The notes under the pieces: model-generated | The model's database searches: none | Told to the model about the DNA's origin: nothing | The model's input: the letters and a program-made list of their open reading frames with translations, nothing else | Part shown: in pieces, positions 12,501-24,500 of the stretch | Position numbering within the stretch: the first letter of the stretch is position 1 | Layout: each line of letters begins with the position of its first letter | Translations under genes and position numbers: made by a program | From: Ditylenchus dipsaci | Taxonomy: Eukaryota > Nematoda > Chromadorea > Rhabditida > Anguinidae | Direction: 5' to 3' | DNA: 64,000 nucleotides | NCBI GenBank assembly: GCA_004194705.1 | Contig: SADC01000032.1 | Span: forward strand, 124,001-188,000

Positions 12501-15500
12501 CCCGAAAAAATTCTCAGTTCAAATTTCGGACTCCGAAACTTCTGAGCCACAAGTCCATATTTTTTTGAAAATTCGTGGGTACCCTGTTTCTTCATGCCGA
12601 CTTGAAGAGAATACCGTATTTTTCTATTCAACGCCCTGGGGCGTTTATTGTTTAACCCTGAAAAATTCTAAAATTGTCAATCAAAATAGCCTTAACTCTG
12701 AAAACCTAGTCAAAAAGGGGGGGGGGGGGCGTTTATTAGAGAGGGGGCGTTTAACAGAGAAAATATGGTAAACCTTTATTGGCGTTATTTCCAGTGCTTA
12801 TCCGCTGACTACCAAAACTCTATTATTGAATCATGATTTTTGTTTGGAATGGCAAAACGTGGTCCGCGAATCTTTCTATCGGTTGTGTGGCACAACTATC
12901 ACTAAATTTTTCTCAATTAGGCAAACACAGAAAAAATAATTTTTGTCAATTGTCAATTATTGTCAATTTTTGTCATTCCATAGTATGCCAGCATCCCTCT
13001 TAATTTTCGAAGTGCAACCTTTCCTTGTATTAGCAGTAGGCGTTGACAACATCTTCATCTTCGTGCAATCCTATCAGGTTTTCATTTTTCTTACATTTGC
13101 CCAAATCATATCGAAAATTTTCAGAGGCTAGTCGATCAAATAGATAGACCTTTGTCGGAACGTGTTGCACTAATCACCTCAGAAGTTATGCCATCTATGC
13201 TTCTTAGGTTGGTTTTACTATTTTTCAGTTGACTGTTTAACAATGTTTTTTTTCAGTAGTTTGAGTGAGTGCCTGTGCTTTCTGATTGGTGAGATAATTC
13301 CTTAAATTATGACCAGTGTTGGTCAACCCTAAAAAATCCGCTCCGGCTTGCAGAATCTGAAATTCAGGAATCCTAAATCCGGAAAATTAAATTTTTTCCA
13401 ATTGTTTACCTCCAACTTTGAGCTTTTAAAAAAAAATCATCTGGCCCGATCGCCGGCTGGAAGCCGAAGGTTTAACCGGTGCAGGATCATAATACCCAAA
13501 GTACAAAATACCCAATGGTCAAAATACCCCAAGACAAAATACCCAAAGACAAAATCAATATGCATATTGTCTAAAGGTTTAACACTTATTTGTACGTTTT
13601 CTGCTCGATGATGTCTATGGTGGATATTATATGCTTTGTATATTATGATAATAGCATATAGTGCACATTATCTTCACAGTATGCATATTGGGTATTTTGT
13701 CTTCGGGTATTCTGTCTTTGGGTATTTTGATCCTGCACCGGTTTTACCCGCACTGGATGTTACTGTAATTTCGAGCCAAAAATATTGAATCTATTTTACT
13801 TTTAGGAGCACTGTCAGACATGCCCGCAGTACAAGCGTTTTCTCTCTACGCTTCTATGGCCATATTCCTCAACTTTTTTCTGCAAATGACTCTGTTCCTC
13901 TCCGTATTTGTGTGGGACATTAGGAGGCAAGAGGTATTTTTGAATGTTTTTGAGTCGGCCAGACCATGACCAACGCATGATTTTTCAGGAAGGGCGACTG
14001 GAATTGTGTTGCTGCATTAGGGTAATTTTATTAGATTTGTGGCGCTACGGGAGTATAACCCCACCCCATGAAATCTTTTCGAACTTCTTCAAAACATCAT
14101 TTTTTACCATTTTCAAGCATTTCCTACACGTTAAACACGATAAAAAGTGTTTTCAGGCGATTCCCGATAAGAGAAGTTAATTTTTTGAAAAAAAAAATTA
14201 ACCGAAAATCGACTATTCGCCCTGGGGAACCAAGATAAACCACCCAGAAAGGGTACCTGGAGACTCTTAAAAAATAGTATTTGAACATAGCTTTGTTAAC
14301 TGGTGCCTACCGCATAAAGAAACTCTGGTATGCATATTGTTTTTATGCATCCAAAGTCACTTTCGAGTGATTCGTGTCTCAGGTATGAGGGTGTGCGCAT
14401 CTCAACTCCAAGCCCTCTGCGGCCTTGAAGGGGTCTTGGGGACTTGAAAGTTAGACATGCGCGCACTCACTTACCTTAGACATGATTCCGAGCAAAGGTT
14501 ATACACCGGTAGGTTCAGATTTGCTAATGTTATTTTGTCACAAAATGTTCTATTGGGAGTAGGTGGATGAAATTCCCTAGCGTGCCAGATTATTAAGGTG
14601 TCCAATTTTCAGGGTGTCGATTTATTGAGGGTCGGCTATGACTAAGGTCGGGTTTGAGAAATTGGCCCACTAAAAGAAAGGGTTCTAATCAAATAAAATC
14701 AAAACGTAAAAAATTAACTTAGAAAGCGATTGAAAGACGAGACGAACCATCACAAACCAATCGGATACCTGATTTAAATATAGCTAGTACATAAGTGACC
14801 TATAATGAATCGAAAAAAAAATTGATTCAGTAGTAGATCATAAAAATTGGATCATACATTTTGCAGATGCGTTTTGAAGTGCAAAGCCCCGAGTCCTACA
14901 TGTACAAGCTGGTGAAGAAGTATTATGCCCCCAACCTGTTACGCAAATTTGTCCGCTCTGCTGTGGTCGGCATTTTTGTTTACCCAAAAATTTTGCCATT
15001 AACCTACAAATATTCTTTTAAGATTCTAGTGTTTGCCCTCTGGCTGACCTCTTCAGTGATGGTAGTAAACAGAATAAAAGCGGGTTTAGACCAGAAAATG
15101 GCAGTGCCCGAAGATTCCTACATGCTCACTCATTTCATCAACATGGACAGGTTTTTATCAGTGGGACCAGTGGTCTACTTTGTGCTCAGGGGCTCTTTCG
15201 ACTACACCCAAGGTTGGACAATTTGACTTTACTGCCCTTATTTACAACAACTGCCTGTTACAGTCAAACAACAGAAATTGATTTGCTCTTCTGTGGGCTG
15301 CTCACCTCAGTCACTTGGATCACAAATAGCTACTGCTGCCAAGTTCCCGGAAAGGTTGGAGATTCGCAAAAAACTTAAAAAATGGGTATTGAATTTTGAG
15401 AAGAAATTTTGTTGGACCAACTTAACTATTTGTGATAAAAAATAGCTATGATCAAAAGAATGCTTAAAATGGGTGAAAAGGAATGAATAGGTAAACGTGC

Positions 15501-18500
15501 GAAAAAAAGAAACGTTCGAAAAATATAGCAAATCAGGGGCTTAATTTTAAAGGAGGGGTGAAAGCTGTTAAGGAGATAGTCCGAGATAGCCGAGATAGTT
15601 TATCCAAGTTTTGTGTTGTTTGAATGTGGTTTTACAGGGTGCGTCAAAATTACGCGTGCATTTTTTATGCAACTTTTTGAATTGAATTTTATTGATTCCT
15701 TACATTTTTTATGCGTGTAACTCTTATTATATCTGCTTTTCTGCCGTGTTTTTCATAGAAACGAATATTTGTAGTGTGTTTGGGACCCAAAATGAATACG
15801 GGTATAGTAAAGAGTGTAAACTCTCTGAGCATATAGGCCTTTTTCAGACCCATCATTGGCAGAACAGAAAAAACTATATGACGTGAGTTGGACGGTCGTA
15901 GTCATATGGCCGTAAGTGTTGCACTATTTTTTTTCTACAAAATCATACTTCTGAGGAGATTTTCGAAAAAAAAATTGGAAATCGACCGGACAAGGAGCCT
16001 CGCAAAATTTTTGAAAAATGCACGCGTAATTTTGACGCACCCTGTAGAGCCATATTTTGTCGACACCTTGGTGATGCAATGTCGGACAAACTTGTGCATA
16101 ATTAAAAGTTGTATTAGCATAATCTATATCAGAATTATGGAATTCCTTCGAAAAATGCCTTAAAAACGGAAAAGGGAAAGGGGAAAAACCATCAAGAAAA
16201 GGTTGATCAGTCTCTTGTTAAATTTCGATTGTTAGGGCATTTTTTAAAGGAATTTTTGAATCCTGATATTGATGATGCTGAGCCAACTTTTAATTTTGCT
16301 CAAGATTGTCTGGAACCACAACACCGGATTGTGGACAAAATATGGCTCCAAAACCATATTAAAAAACACAAAACTTGGAATAATCCTTTCGTGTCGAGAC
16401 TATCTCCTTAACAGCTTTCATCCTCGCTTTAAAGGGGCATGCCCGTGCAAACAGTGAGAAAAGGGGACCACTAGTTTAATTCTTTTTCGCTAAGTTTTTT
16501 TCATGCACTTTGATCTAGAATTTTTAAGTTTTCTGCCTAACTTTTAAAAGTAGAACAAGGTCATAAATATCAGATCGAATACGAAACAAGTGAAAAATGG
16601 GATGGTTCAAAAAAAAATGCTGGTCGCCTTAACTTTTTGAGACGCACGGGCATGCTCCTTTAAGGAACTCAATTCTTTGTTGGCCTGGTTATTTACCGTA
16701 GAGCCACCTCTCCTAATAGAGCAACCTCTCGAATTTAAGGGTCTGTATCTCGGGGTAGGTTAAATATTTTGCAGAGCTTTTTATTGTGTTTTCTTAACTC
16801 CCACGAGCTCTAACGATTCTGCTTTTTCGATTTTGGTTTTCACCCAAAAATCTCGAGATGGATTTGAATTTTTCATTTTAGATTTTCTGGCATCCGAAAA
16901 ATAAAGCCATGGGTGGCTCTATTAAGGAAATACGGTATGTAAAAAAATAAGTCAAGTCTTGATTTAAAAGAGTATCGAAAAATTGAGCGTGCCGTAAAAC
17001 CGGCATATTGTAAAATTGAGAGTTGACCTTATAACAATGTCTCGAAAAAATTTTACTTTAGTTCCTTAATATGACTACAACTTGTTGATAAGATGAGCAA
17101 AGTGGATAGATATAACTCTGAAATATGAACTCAATCAAAATTTTAATTTTTTGAAAAAAGTTTTAAAATAAAGCTGTTTAGCTAAATTCTAAAAATAGAG
17201 ATAATGTTGGAAGTCCGGGGTAAATCTCGCACCACTCAGTCCGAATTTGGTCCGATGTCGCGAACTATAGTTCCGCTATAGTTCCGTACTGGCCCTAGTG
17301 CAGAAGCGGTTGCCGAAATTCACCTTGGTCACCCCTGTTGTTTTTTTTTATCGAAAAACAGCTTGGTCTCCCTGTTGTTTTGAAGGTGATCATGGTAAAG
17401 GTGATCATGTTAACCATAATCACCATGATCACTACAATCACTATATTAATATAACTTAATTCAGGTCGTTTATATCGCATCCACCCATGAATTGGATAGA
17501 TGACTATGTGGACTGGCTCAGACCTTTGGGGTCAACCCCTTGTTGCAGACAGTTCATTAGCAATGATTCTTTTTGTTCGCCTAATGGTAAAATAAAACAT
17601 ATTAGTCAATTTTATCATGGCAAAACAGCCACTAATTTAGTAAAAGGCGACAACCTGTGCACCCCGTGTGATGTGCCTTTCATAGATGGACGACCCCATC
17701 CCAATAATTTCTATGTTTTCTTGCCCAACTTTTTGAGTGAAAACCCGTCCAAGAGCTGTGTTTCTGCGTATGTTTATCGTTTCCAACCATAGTGTGAGAA
17801 TACAACTAATTTTCGGTTGGTTTTAGAGGTCATGCTGCATATGGTAAATGTATTTTAATTTTTATTATTTGTATGATCAAACTATTTTGAGTATAGGCTC
17901 AGCTGTACGCCTCACAAATGATTCCACCCAAGTGATTGCTTCACACTATATGACCTACCACACTGTGCTCAAAACTTCTGAAGATTACATCAAAGGCAAG
18001 ATATAGAGCAAAAAAGTTATAAGTAGGGTTACGTCATGGCTAAATGGTCTGCCACGCCTGGATATTTAGTGGCCATATGGGGAATTGTGGCCGAGTCATT
18101 TAAACATAGCTTGCTATTTTCACAGCCCTATTATTTGGCGAATTTAAATGGCATTGAAAAAATGCTTGGGAGATGGGCGGAGTTTGGACTGGACAAGAAT
18201 CAAATCTCTCCGCTTTTAGCTGAAAAGTCTCCGTTTTTGCTGAAATATGTCCGCTTTTTCGTATTTCGTCTTAAGAAACTGCAGTATAATTGCGGAAGAA
18301 ATTGCAGTATAAGAAGTGATATTCTGAAAAACAAAGAGAGAGACAGGTTTTTTAAGACGAAATTTGAAAAAGCGGATACATTTCAGCAAAAACGGAGACT
18401 TTTCAGCTAGAAGCGGAGATTTTTCAGATTTATGCGTTTGGACATAAGGTGGCCGAATAGTCGAATTTAAAATTTATGGTGGTTTCACCATCTTTTGTCA

Positions 18501-21500
18501 TATTTAGAGCTGGAAACGGGATTACAACGGGATTGGTTTTGGGAGATCGTTTCAGCCAATATTTTGATTAGTTTTAAAAATTCTGTTTTGACCAGTCTAT
18601 TCAGCGTGAAAAAAGAGGCCCGGGATTTGGTCAGAGCGTGACCATGAAGTAAATTGTTTCAATGACTAAAATGGGACGCCAAGGATCGCCAAGGTTTTTT
18701 CTACCACTCCAGAAAAAAACCTTGGCAAGGATCGCCAAGGTTTTTTTTCTACCACTCCAGAAAAAACCTTGGCGATCCTTGGCGTCGCATTTTAGTCACT
18801 GAAACAATTTACTTCATGGTCACGCTCTGACCAAATCCCGGCCTCTTTTTTCACGCTGAATAGACTGGTCAAAACAGAATTTTAAAACTAATCAAAATAT
18901 TGGCTGACACGATCTCCCAAAAACAATTCCGTTGTAATCCCGTTTCCAGCTCTAGTCATATTACTTATAAAATAAAATTTCGAAAATTCAAATTGGCGCC
19001 TTTTGAATTTTGAAGGGATTAAGGGCTGTCACACCCTTTCAAAATTGGAATTTCCTTGTAGTTCAAGTTGAACTGTTCAACTCAAACAAAACGCCAAGAT
19101 TAAATTGCCGTTTTTATGCGCCTTTTTAAATTTTTTGTCTTTTCTTCACCGAAATGTACTTTTTTTTGCAAAAAGCAGACGGTCTTTTACTCCAAAAGAT
19201 TTTTTGTTTAGAAATTACATCGTACACCTTTTTCCAAAATCTTGCTTGTCCCTAACATGAGTTTTTATTAGACTGAATCAGGAACCTTTTTAAATAATTT
19301 GCTGAACAAATAGACTTTTGAAAAAATATTGGTATTGGTCAATATACTGAGGTCCACAACTTTGAAATGTTGGTATTGGGGCTGAAGAGGACCAAAAAAT
19401 ATTGGTATTGGTATTAGGCAAGTGCAAATGCTCATCTCTAGGTAAGAACGTAATCAGCTTTATTTAAAACTTCAATATCTCAAACCTTACGAATCAAAGA
19501 TTTTCGCCCTTTCCCAGTTTGTTAAAAAAATTGCAAAAACACTGAAAATATAGGCCTTTTAATCGAAAAAAGAGAAGGATGTAAATCTCGTTCACCATGA
19601 CATAATTCTGACAATCCACTTGACTACCTTACCTGACAATACAGAGAAAGTAAGAATACGAACACAAAGACTACAAAACAAGTGCGTTTATTCAGAAGAA
19701 CTCGTGAGAGAGACAAAAACAAAGTGGTTCTTAGAAGAAATTTTGGACTAGTTGTAGCGAGTATGACTGTGTAACGATTGCGTTGCAATTTCTTCCAAAG
19801 CCTCAAGCATGAAATTGACCACGAAGACGACAAGCCAGCTGAAGGTCCTTGCACATGACGGTGACCCCCTTGGCATGGACGAAGCACAAATTGCTGTTTT
19901 CGAAGAAGCCTGTCAAATACATTTCCATGGCTTCCTGAAGAGCAACAACGGCAGACGCCCTAAAAACAAATAGGTTATTGGAGGACATATCCGGAGTCGG
20001 AAAGGAACGCACCGATAGCGAAAAACTGTCTTGAACTCTTGCGCAATTTCGCGGACAAGGCGCTGAAACGGAAGCTTACGGAGCAGCAAATCAGTCGACT
20101 ACGGATAGCGGAGCATCTCACGAAGAGTACCAGTGCCAGGATGATAGCGACGCGCCTTCTTGATTCTACCATCAACTCTAGTACGAGCACCTGTCTTGAC
20201 ACCTAGAGGCTTTTTGGGAGCTTTTCCCGCCACAGTCTTATGCGCAGTTTGCTAAAGTAAAAAATAAGTGTGATCACTGAAGAGGTACCAAACGTCAACC
20301 TGTTACACCTGCTGAAACCTGCTTCTTTTAGACCGTTTGACTCATTGATTCTTGATTTCTGTCCTGCCCTCTGCTTCTTTGATAGCTTGAATTGCGAGTC
20401 CTCATCATACCTGAAAATTATACCAATTTAATTCCGTCAAAAAATCTAAAAAAATCGTCGTTTTCAGGACGTTTCATGCACCAAAAGAAAGCCTAAACAT
20501 TCAGCTACAAGAATAATTGAGCCGAATTTCGTGAAGATGTTATTTTAGGAACTAGAGACCAGTTAAAGCAAAGAACTGGCATTTTCTCGAGTAAAAATAT
20601 GGGATTTTGCGTTTTCTATCTAACTTTTTAACACCCTAAATTTGTATTTTTTGCATACGTCTTTGGTAGCAAAATGCAGCAAATTCACTCCTCCACCTAG
20701 TCTCCGGTTTTGTTTGAGAAAATTGGACACTAAAACTTGGCAAGATCTCAATCATGTCAATGAAACGACGATTTTTTTTTCTGAAAATTTTCAAAGAAAT
20801 TTATTGTGGTTTTGAAATTTCAATTGTTTTATGGGCAAGTGATGGCTCATTCGAAAGCCCTGAATGTGAAGAAAATTTTGGATATAAGCATGCGAAGGCC
20901 AAAAATAAAAAAACCTTATCAGAAGCATGGAACAAAAACGGCCTTAAATTGACCATTTTTGATAGTTTTTCGTTTGGCGCCAAATTTCCCTATTACACTA
21001 AGATTCAAATTTTGAAAGGGTGTGCTGTATAGCGAGGGGAAGGAAATAAAGGGGGGCCATTAATCACACAGGGCCAACTAGAAAGAAGATGTTAAACATA
21101 GTTTTGAATACTGGGGCCTACCGCATAAATAAACTCAGGTATGCATGCTTTTTCATGCATCCAGAGTCACTTTCGAGTGATTTGTGTCTAAGGTATGTGG
21201 GTGTGCGCATCTCAACTCCAAGCCCCCTTCAGGGGTGCAGGGGGCTTGAGAGTTAGAGATGCGCGCACTAACCTACCTTAGACATGATTCCGATAAGTAC
21301 TCTTGACCATAAAATACATATAGTATCTTTTTGCCACAGCCCATAGTGTTCAAAAACGTGATCAAGAAGCCAATAACTAAAAAATTTAAATTCAAAACAA
21401 CACATAAATTCAAAACAGTTCGATCTTTAAATGGCCCCCTATTATTCCCATCCCCTCCCAATACCGTTACTACTCATTTGCGCGCAACTCATTTGCGCGC

Positions 21501-24500
21501 ACTCGTTTGCGCGCACTCATTTGCGCGCACTCGTTTGCGCGCACTCATTTGCGCGCAACTCATTTGCGCGCACTCATTTGCGCGCAACTCATGAGTGTCT
21601 GCCAGATTGTTTCTTAAGATTCGTGGTTTAAATTTATGGGATCCCAGCAGCATTACTCACTGTTATTTTTAGAGACAGAAACGGGACGGGATCCCGTCGG
21701 GATCCCGATCCCGCCCGAGCCGATTTCGGGCCAAAATCCCGTCCCGAAATCCCGCCCGATCATTTCTAAAAATCCCGATCCCGATCCCGAAATTCGGTAA
21801 ATCCCGAGCGACAATTTCAGGCCTTTTTTGTTCGAAAAACCACCAATTTTCCACTTTTTCACTTGAAAAATTTCATCCAAATTAAAAAATTTTATAATTT
21901 TTTTCTTTTATATGATTTTTTGCGGAATTTTCGGGTTGTTTTTATTTGATTAATTTTTCTTAAGTAGCCATATAGAGTTTCACTCATTAATAATATGGAC
22001 GAGCATTTCTCGGTATTTCTCGAATGGTATTGTTTTGATAAAAATATGGGCAGCGAGAGACAGCGCCATTTCAGATTGCGCCATATTCAACTTGCGCCAC
22101 TGCATATTTCGCCCAAATCAAATTGCGCCATTATAAAGCTTCCAATTGTTGGCCATCTCTCAGAAATTGGTCATTGAAGGACATGAAAACATGTTGAAAG
22201 CACAAGATCCATTAAATAAGTTCAATAGACGCATTTAGCGTCTATTTTGTGAAAAAATATTTCGAAAAAATAAGCTTGGGGGACCAAGGCAAACGACTGA
22301 GGAGTACACTTTGCTTGAGTGGCTATGCACACCAAACTTTCTCTACTCTTCCTAAAGTCACACCTAATACCGAATTAGAACAGATTTTGTTAAAATTAGT
22401 CTGCAAAATGCATTTGCCTATTTGTGATTACACCAAATAAAGGCGCAATTTGCAGTGGCGCAATTTGAATATGGCGCAATCTGAAATTGCGCTGTCTCTC
22501 GCTGCCCAAATATATCCCTGGATCTGTAGTTCCTAACAAGCTATCAACTGATCCACTGTGGTTAAAAAAATTATTTTTTAATAACAACTAAATGTTTTCA
22601 AGCCATAATATGTTAATCGAACAGCATGTAAAAAATGAAGCGATAAATGATGATCTAAAATAATTATGATCAGAAAAATCACTAAAAAATATTAGATCGT
22701 ATTATTCATAGGTGAATTATTATTAAAATAAAGTAAACTATCAGTAGCAAACCATTTGAGTCGTTAAAAATAACCAAAATTAGAAAAATTTAGCACAAAG
22801 ATGCGAATTTTTTCTGAGTTTACGCTATTTTTAAAATCCCGAAATTTTTTCGGGATCCGACGGGATCCCGAACTTTATTTTCCAAAATCCCGATCCCGAA
22901 TTTTTTTCGGCCGAAAATCCCGTCCCGAAATCCCGCCCGAAGGCTTTTTTCTGTCTCTAGTTATTTTATCACTGTTCGGTATTTTCGCTTCTATTATTAT
23001 TGTGTTCAGGTAGTTCGATGACTATTAACGTGGATAATGTCTTGCCAGCGAATGTTCATTCTCAAACTCAAAATCCAGTTCAACCATCTAATCATGTATG
23101 TTAATGTTGTTAAGCTTTAGATTTTCACTCTAAATCCTGATTTCTACTCTTTTCAGGGTGTTGGTCGTCAGCTGCTACGAATACAGAATGTGTCGCGTCC
23201 TTAATCCAAGAAAAAGTTAAAACTGGAGATGCATAAATCGTGCGTGTAACGAAAGCTTCCTGTGGCGTGTCCGGAACAGCAAAACGAATTTTGCTCTGTG
23301 GAAAATTTGCTCTTTCCGAATTCCACGTCTATCAATCAAGTACAAATGCCTTCGCGGTAATATTTTAATTTTCCTTCACTGTAGTAATTTTGGTAAATAG
23401 TGTCGAGATGACATTGCCAGAATAAAGTCAGCTGCAGTCGCTAACTTTGGGTCTTCCTAAACAGGAATTGTCGCTTCAGGGGGAAACGGGCTCAAAAATT
23501 ATCAGTTACTTGCGTTTCCAACTGATAAGGCATTGCAAGACGATGTCTCAAGCCAGAAAAAACCAGTGAGGGCAGTTAGTGTAAACAAGCCGGTCAATGA
23601 AGTTGAATGATTGGAATACATCAAGCGAACTGAGAACGCTGTGAGGTCTTCGCTGCATGAATCTAAGTAAAATTTTTATTGATCGCTTTTCTTGATTTTC
23701 AAATTCTAGGGCGACTGTATCAATGATGCCTCCAATTTTAATTTTTCTGTCTCCGTCTGCTGCGGGAAAACAACGGTTGGGCTCTTGATGGGACCATTTT
23801 CTGTGTGGGATCAACGAATGAATTTCTTGAGAGCTTTACAGCATCACCTAGTCAAGTTTCCATTTTTGCTGCAGGAAGAAGAGGAAGGCCATGGGAAATG
23901 AGAAAATCTCTAAATTGGTTTAATTTGTCAGTTATTGTTATTGAGTTGTTTTGTTGAAATAAAAATATGGTATTTTAAACCGACTGACTTTGGTGAAAGG
24001 TTTCAGCCTCAACTTTTTTTAATTCGAGTAATAAGAATCTTAACTCAAGAAGACCACGACTGTTCTACTTCCTAGTTACCAGAATTCTAAATCTCTTTAT
24101 TTTTGATCTTTCTCAACTCGATAAATAATGATTGTTCTCTATCCAGCCACCAAAAAATTATTGTAGTCCACCAGTGCCTTTTCATAATATTATATGTTAA
24201 ATGGAAGCGGGCAATTATAGATTGCGCGCAAATGATTGCGCGCAAATGAGTTGCGCGCAAATGAGTACGAACCCCCAATACAGCCCTTAATCTCTTTCGA
24301 ATTCAAAAGGCGCCAATTTAAATTTTGGCTAAACAATCATGATATTCCCTTGTGGTTCGGAATTTTTCTTTCTCATAATCAAAAAAACGCGCTGCCCAGT
24401 TTCATAAACACGAGAAAGGCAGACTCTAATAACGGACTTTCTGAAAGTTTTAGTACCTGGTGAGCACGAATATCACAAAATCAGACCTCCGAACATGAGT

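Larger units (their letters stand above)
21465..24273. mobile_element. 2.8-kb transposon with iterated ATTTGCGCGCA ends and TSD CCCAATAC
   Basis: Left end holds about eight copies of CTCATTTGCGC(GC)A (21470-21592); right end has three inverted copies (24222-24266). Ends CGTTACTACTCATTTGCG and CGCAAATGAGTACGAACC are related inverted repeats. The 8-bp sequence CCCAATAC is repeated at 21457-21464 and 24274-24281. The interior contains two further nested MITEs and a multi-exon pseudogene (23018-23960). No transposase recognised. Confidence 0.8.
20990..24320. mobile_element. family-A palindromic element split by nested insertions
   Basis: Left half 20990-21464 (GCTGTATAGCGAGGGGAAGG, GGGGGGCCATTAATCACAC, CCTACCGCATAAATAAACTC, CATCCAGAGTCACTTTCGAG, and its inverted half to CCCATCCCCTCCCAATAC). 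The element resumes at 24274 with CCCAATACAGCCCTTAATC. Between them lies the 2.8-kb insertion 21465-24273 and its 8-bp duplication. Compare the uninterrupted copy at 51709-52497. Confidence 0.65.

Noticed and set aside
19624..20202. Three overlapping minus-strand ORFs of 69-87 codons
   Set aside because: Parts of these are the H3-like exons in one frame; the remainder are shadow frames. Replaced by the two-exon H3-like model.
21470..21592. Regularly spaced repeats that might suggest a CRISPR array
   Set aside because: Units are 11-13 bp with no unique spacers, in a eukaryotic intron, and an inverted partner array at 24222-24266 marks it as a transposon end.
21331..21631. ORFs with repeated [13 protein letters not shown] peptide
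   Set aside because: These are translations of the ATTTGCGCGCA array at a transposon end, not a protein.
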